Source of the DNA: CAYNNP01 sp964398215
GTDB lineage: Bacteria > Planctomycetota > Planctomycetia > Pirellulales > Pirellulaceae
Assembly (NCBI GenBank): GCA_964398215.1
Contig: CAYNNP010000301.1
Span: forward strand, 1 to 6,655
DNA: 6,655 nucleotides
Direction: 5' to 3'
Shown here in pieces: positions 6,307 to 6,655 of this stretch (position 1 is the stretch's first letter; every line of letters starts with the position of its first letter). The notes under the pieces were generated by a model. The model saw only the letters and a list, made by a program, of their open reading frames with translations, ran no database searches and was not told the origin of the DNA. The position numbers and the translations under genes were made by a program.

Positions 6307-6329
6307 CCAATCCGTATGCCACGGATTGG
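6307..6329 (+). promoter_or_regulatory. Perfect 9-bp hairpin upstream of the 6358 gene
   Basis: CCAATCCGT (6307-6315), loop ATGCC and ACGGATTGG (6321-6329) form a perfect 9-bp stem. It lies 28 nt before the ATG at 6358 and ends 16 nt before the likely ribosome binding site GGAA (6346-6349). No T-run follows, so it is not a terminator. It may be an operator or a 5'-UTR structure that stabilises the mRNA or affects translation. Confidence 0.45.
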
Positions 6330-6357
6330 CTATCGATACGTACACGGAATTCGACCC

Positions 6358-6655
6358 ATGAAAGCTTTCGCGATTCGTCTCTTGTTAGGCGGTTCACTCA
6401 TTTTGCTGGCCGTCGTTATGGCTGGGCAAGCTCAGAAAAATCGCCACGCCAAGGCAGACTCAGGCTGGGATCTTCCCGAGTCTGATCCGCAAGAACTTGT
6501 GCCGATCGGCTCGCCAGATGCCTACGAAAGTCAACCTGGTTTGACGTCTCCGGCAGACAGTCCAGCCGAATTAACGGAGCCGAATCCGTTTTCGCCCGAT
6601 CAAGGGGTCCAACTGGTTCAGCATACCGAGCCGACCGATTCTGGTTCTGGTTCTG
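6358..6655 (+). CDS. Exported or membrane-anchored protein, 5' part only
   Basis: The reading frame is open from the ATG to the window end (99 full codons) and is cut by the edge. Residues 1-26 are a signal sequence or N-terminal anchor: MKAFAIRLLLGGSLILLAVVMAGQAQ, basic then hydrophobic, with AQ at a possible cleavage site. The next ~70 residues are hydrophilic and rich in Pro, Ser, Asp and Glu (for example LPESDPQE, SPADSPAELTEPNPF) and end in SGSGS, so this part is probably disordered and a linker to a domain beyond the window. No domain can be named. GGAA at 6346-6349, 8 nt upstream, supports this start. A second plus-strand frame starting at 6300 overlaps it but has no signal peptide and ends at 6485. 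Confidence 0.7.
   Translation, partial: MKAFAIRLLLGGSLILLAVVMAGQAQKNRHAKADSGWDLPESDPQELVPIGSPDAYESQPGLTSPADSPAELTEPNPFSPDQGVQLVQHTEPTDSGSGS
6639..6655 (+). repeat. Hexamer tandem repeat encoding Ser-Gly
   Basis: TTCTGG is repeated about 2.8 times up to the window edge, encoding alternating Ser and Gly. The repeat continues an unknown distance outside. Such in-frame hexamers can vary in copy number and commonly form flexible linkers. Confidence 0.5.

Larger units (their letters stand above)
5837..6357. other. 521-bp intergenic region with nested palindromes
   Basis: No gene is supportable here. A plus-strand reading frame at 6059-6262 lies mostly within the palindrome and looks non-coding. 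From left to right the region holds a weak 6-bp stem (CGCGGT 5840-5845 with ACCGCG 5863-5868) just after the Lgt-like gene, the 238-bp nested inverted-repeat element (5948-6185), two overlapping hairpins (6230-6263), a 9-bp hairpin (6307-6329) and GGAA at 6346-6349 as the ribosome binding site of the next gene. Confidence 0.7.

Noticed and set aside
6300..6485. Plus-strand frame overlapping the start of the last gene
   Set aside because: It is in a different frame, has no signal peptide, and the frame from 6358 stays open to the window end with a signal peptide and ribosome binding site.

Overview
The window looks like chromosomal DNA from a planctomycete of the Rhodopirellula/Pirellulaceae type. 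This is inferred from moderate GC content, several secreted or membrane proteins of unassigned function, weak Shine-Dalgarno sequences, and two imperfect palindromes built around a GGCGCTAGCC core flanked by TGAGCSG ends, a repeat style I associate with that group. No marker gene settles the assignment. aroB is the only gene that can be named with confidence.

Layout. (1) 110-1414 (+): an exported protein with a metallo-beta-lactamase-like N-terminal domain, most of whose metal ligands are missing, joined to a C-terminal DinB-like domain with an intact His triad. (2) 1494-2549 (+): an exported alpha/beta-hydrolase-like protein with a GSSHG nucleophile elbow; it may be co-transcribed with gene 1. 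(3) 2550-2800: non-coding, with a large inverted repeat at 2615-2691. (4) 2801-3277 (+): a small putative lipoprotein. (5) 3309-3917 (-): a single-pass membrane protein of unknown function with a GTG start, convergent with gene 4 and divergent from aroB. (6) 3963-5078 (+): aroB, 3-dehydroquinate synthase. (7) 5102-5836 (+): a polytopic membrane protein related to prolipoprotein diacylglyceryl transferase (Lgt) but with key catalytic residues replaced, 23 nt after aroB and probably in the same operon. (8) 5837-6357: 521 bp without a supportable gene, holding a nested inverted-repeat element (5948-6185, perfect 19-bp ends) and three further hairpins before the next gene. (9) 6358 to the window end (+): the 5' part of a gene for an exported or membrane-anchored protein with a Pro/Ser/Glu-rich, Gly-Ser-ending segment.

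How the genes relate. AroB makes 3-dehydroquinate in the shikimate pathway. The other products appear to act at or outside the cytoplasmic membrane. I see no integrated multi-gene defence, mobile or biosynthetic system. The features most worth a second look are the degenerate metallo-beta-lactamase/DinB fusion, the Cys-rich Lgt paralogue lacking the canonical catalytic residues, the 238-bp nested palindromic element, and the stacked hairpins upstream of the gene at 6358.
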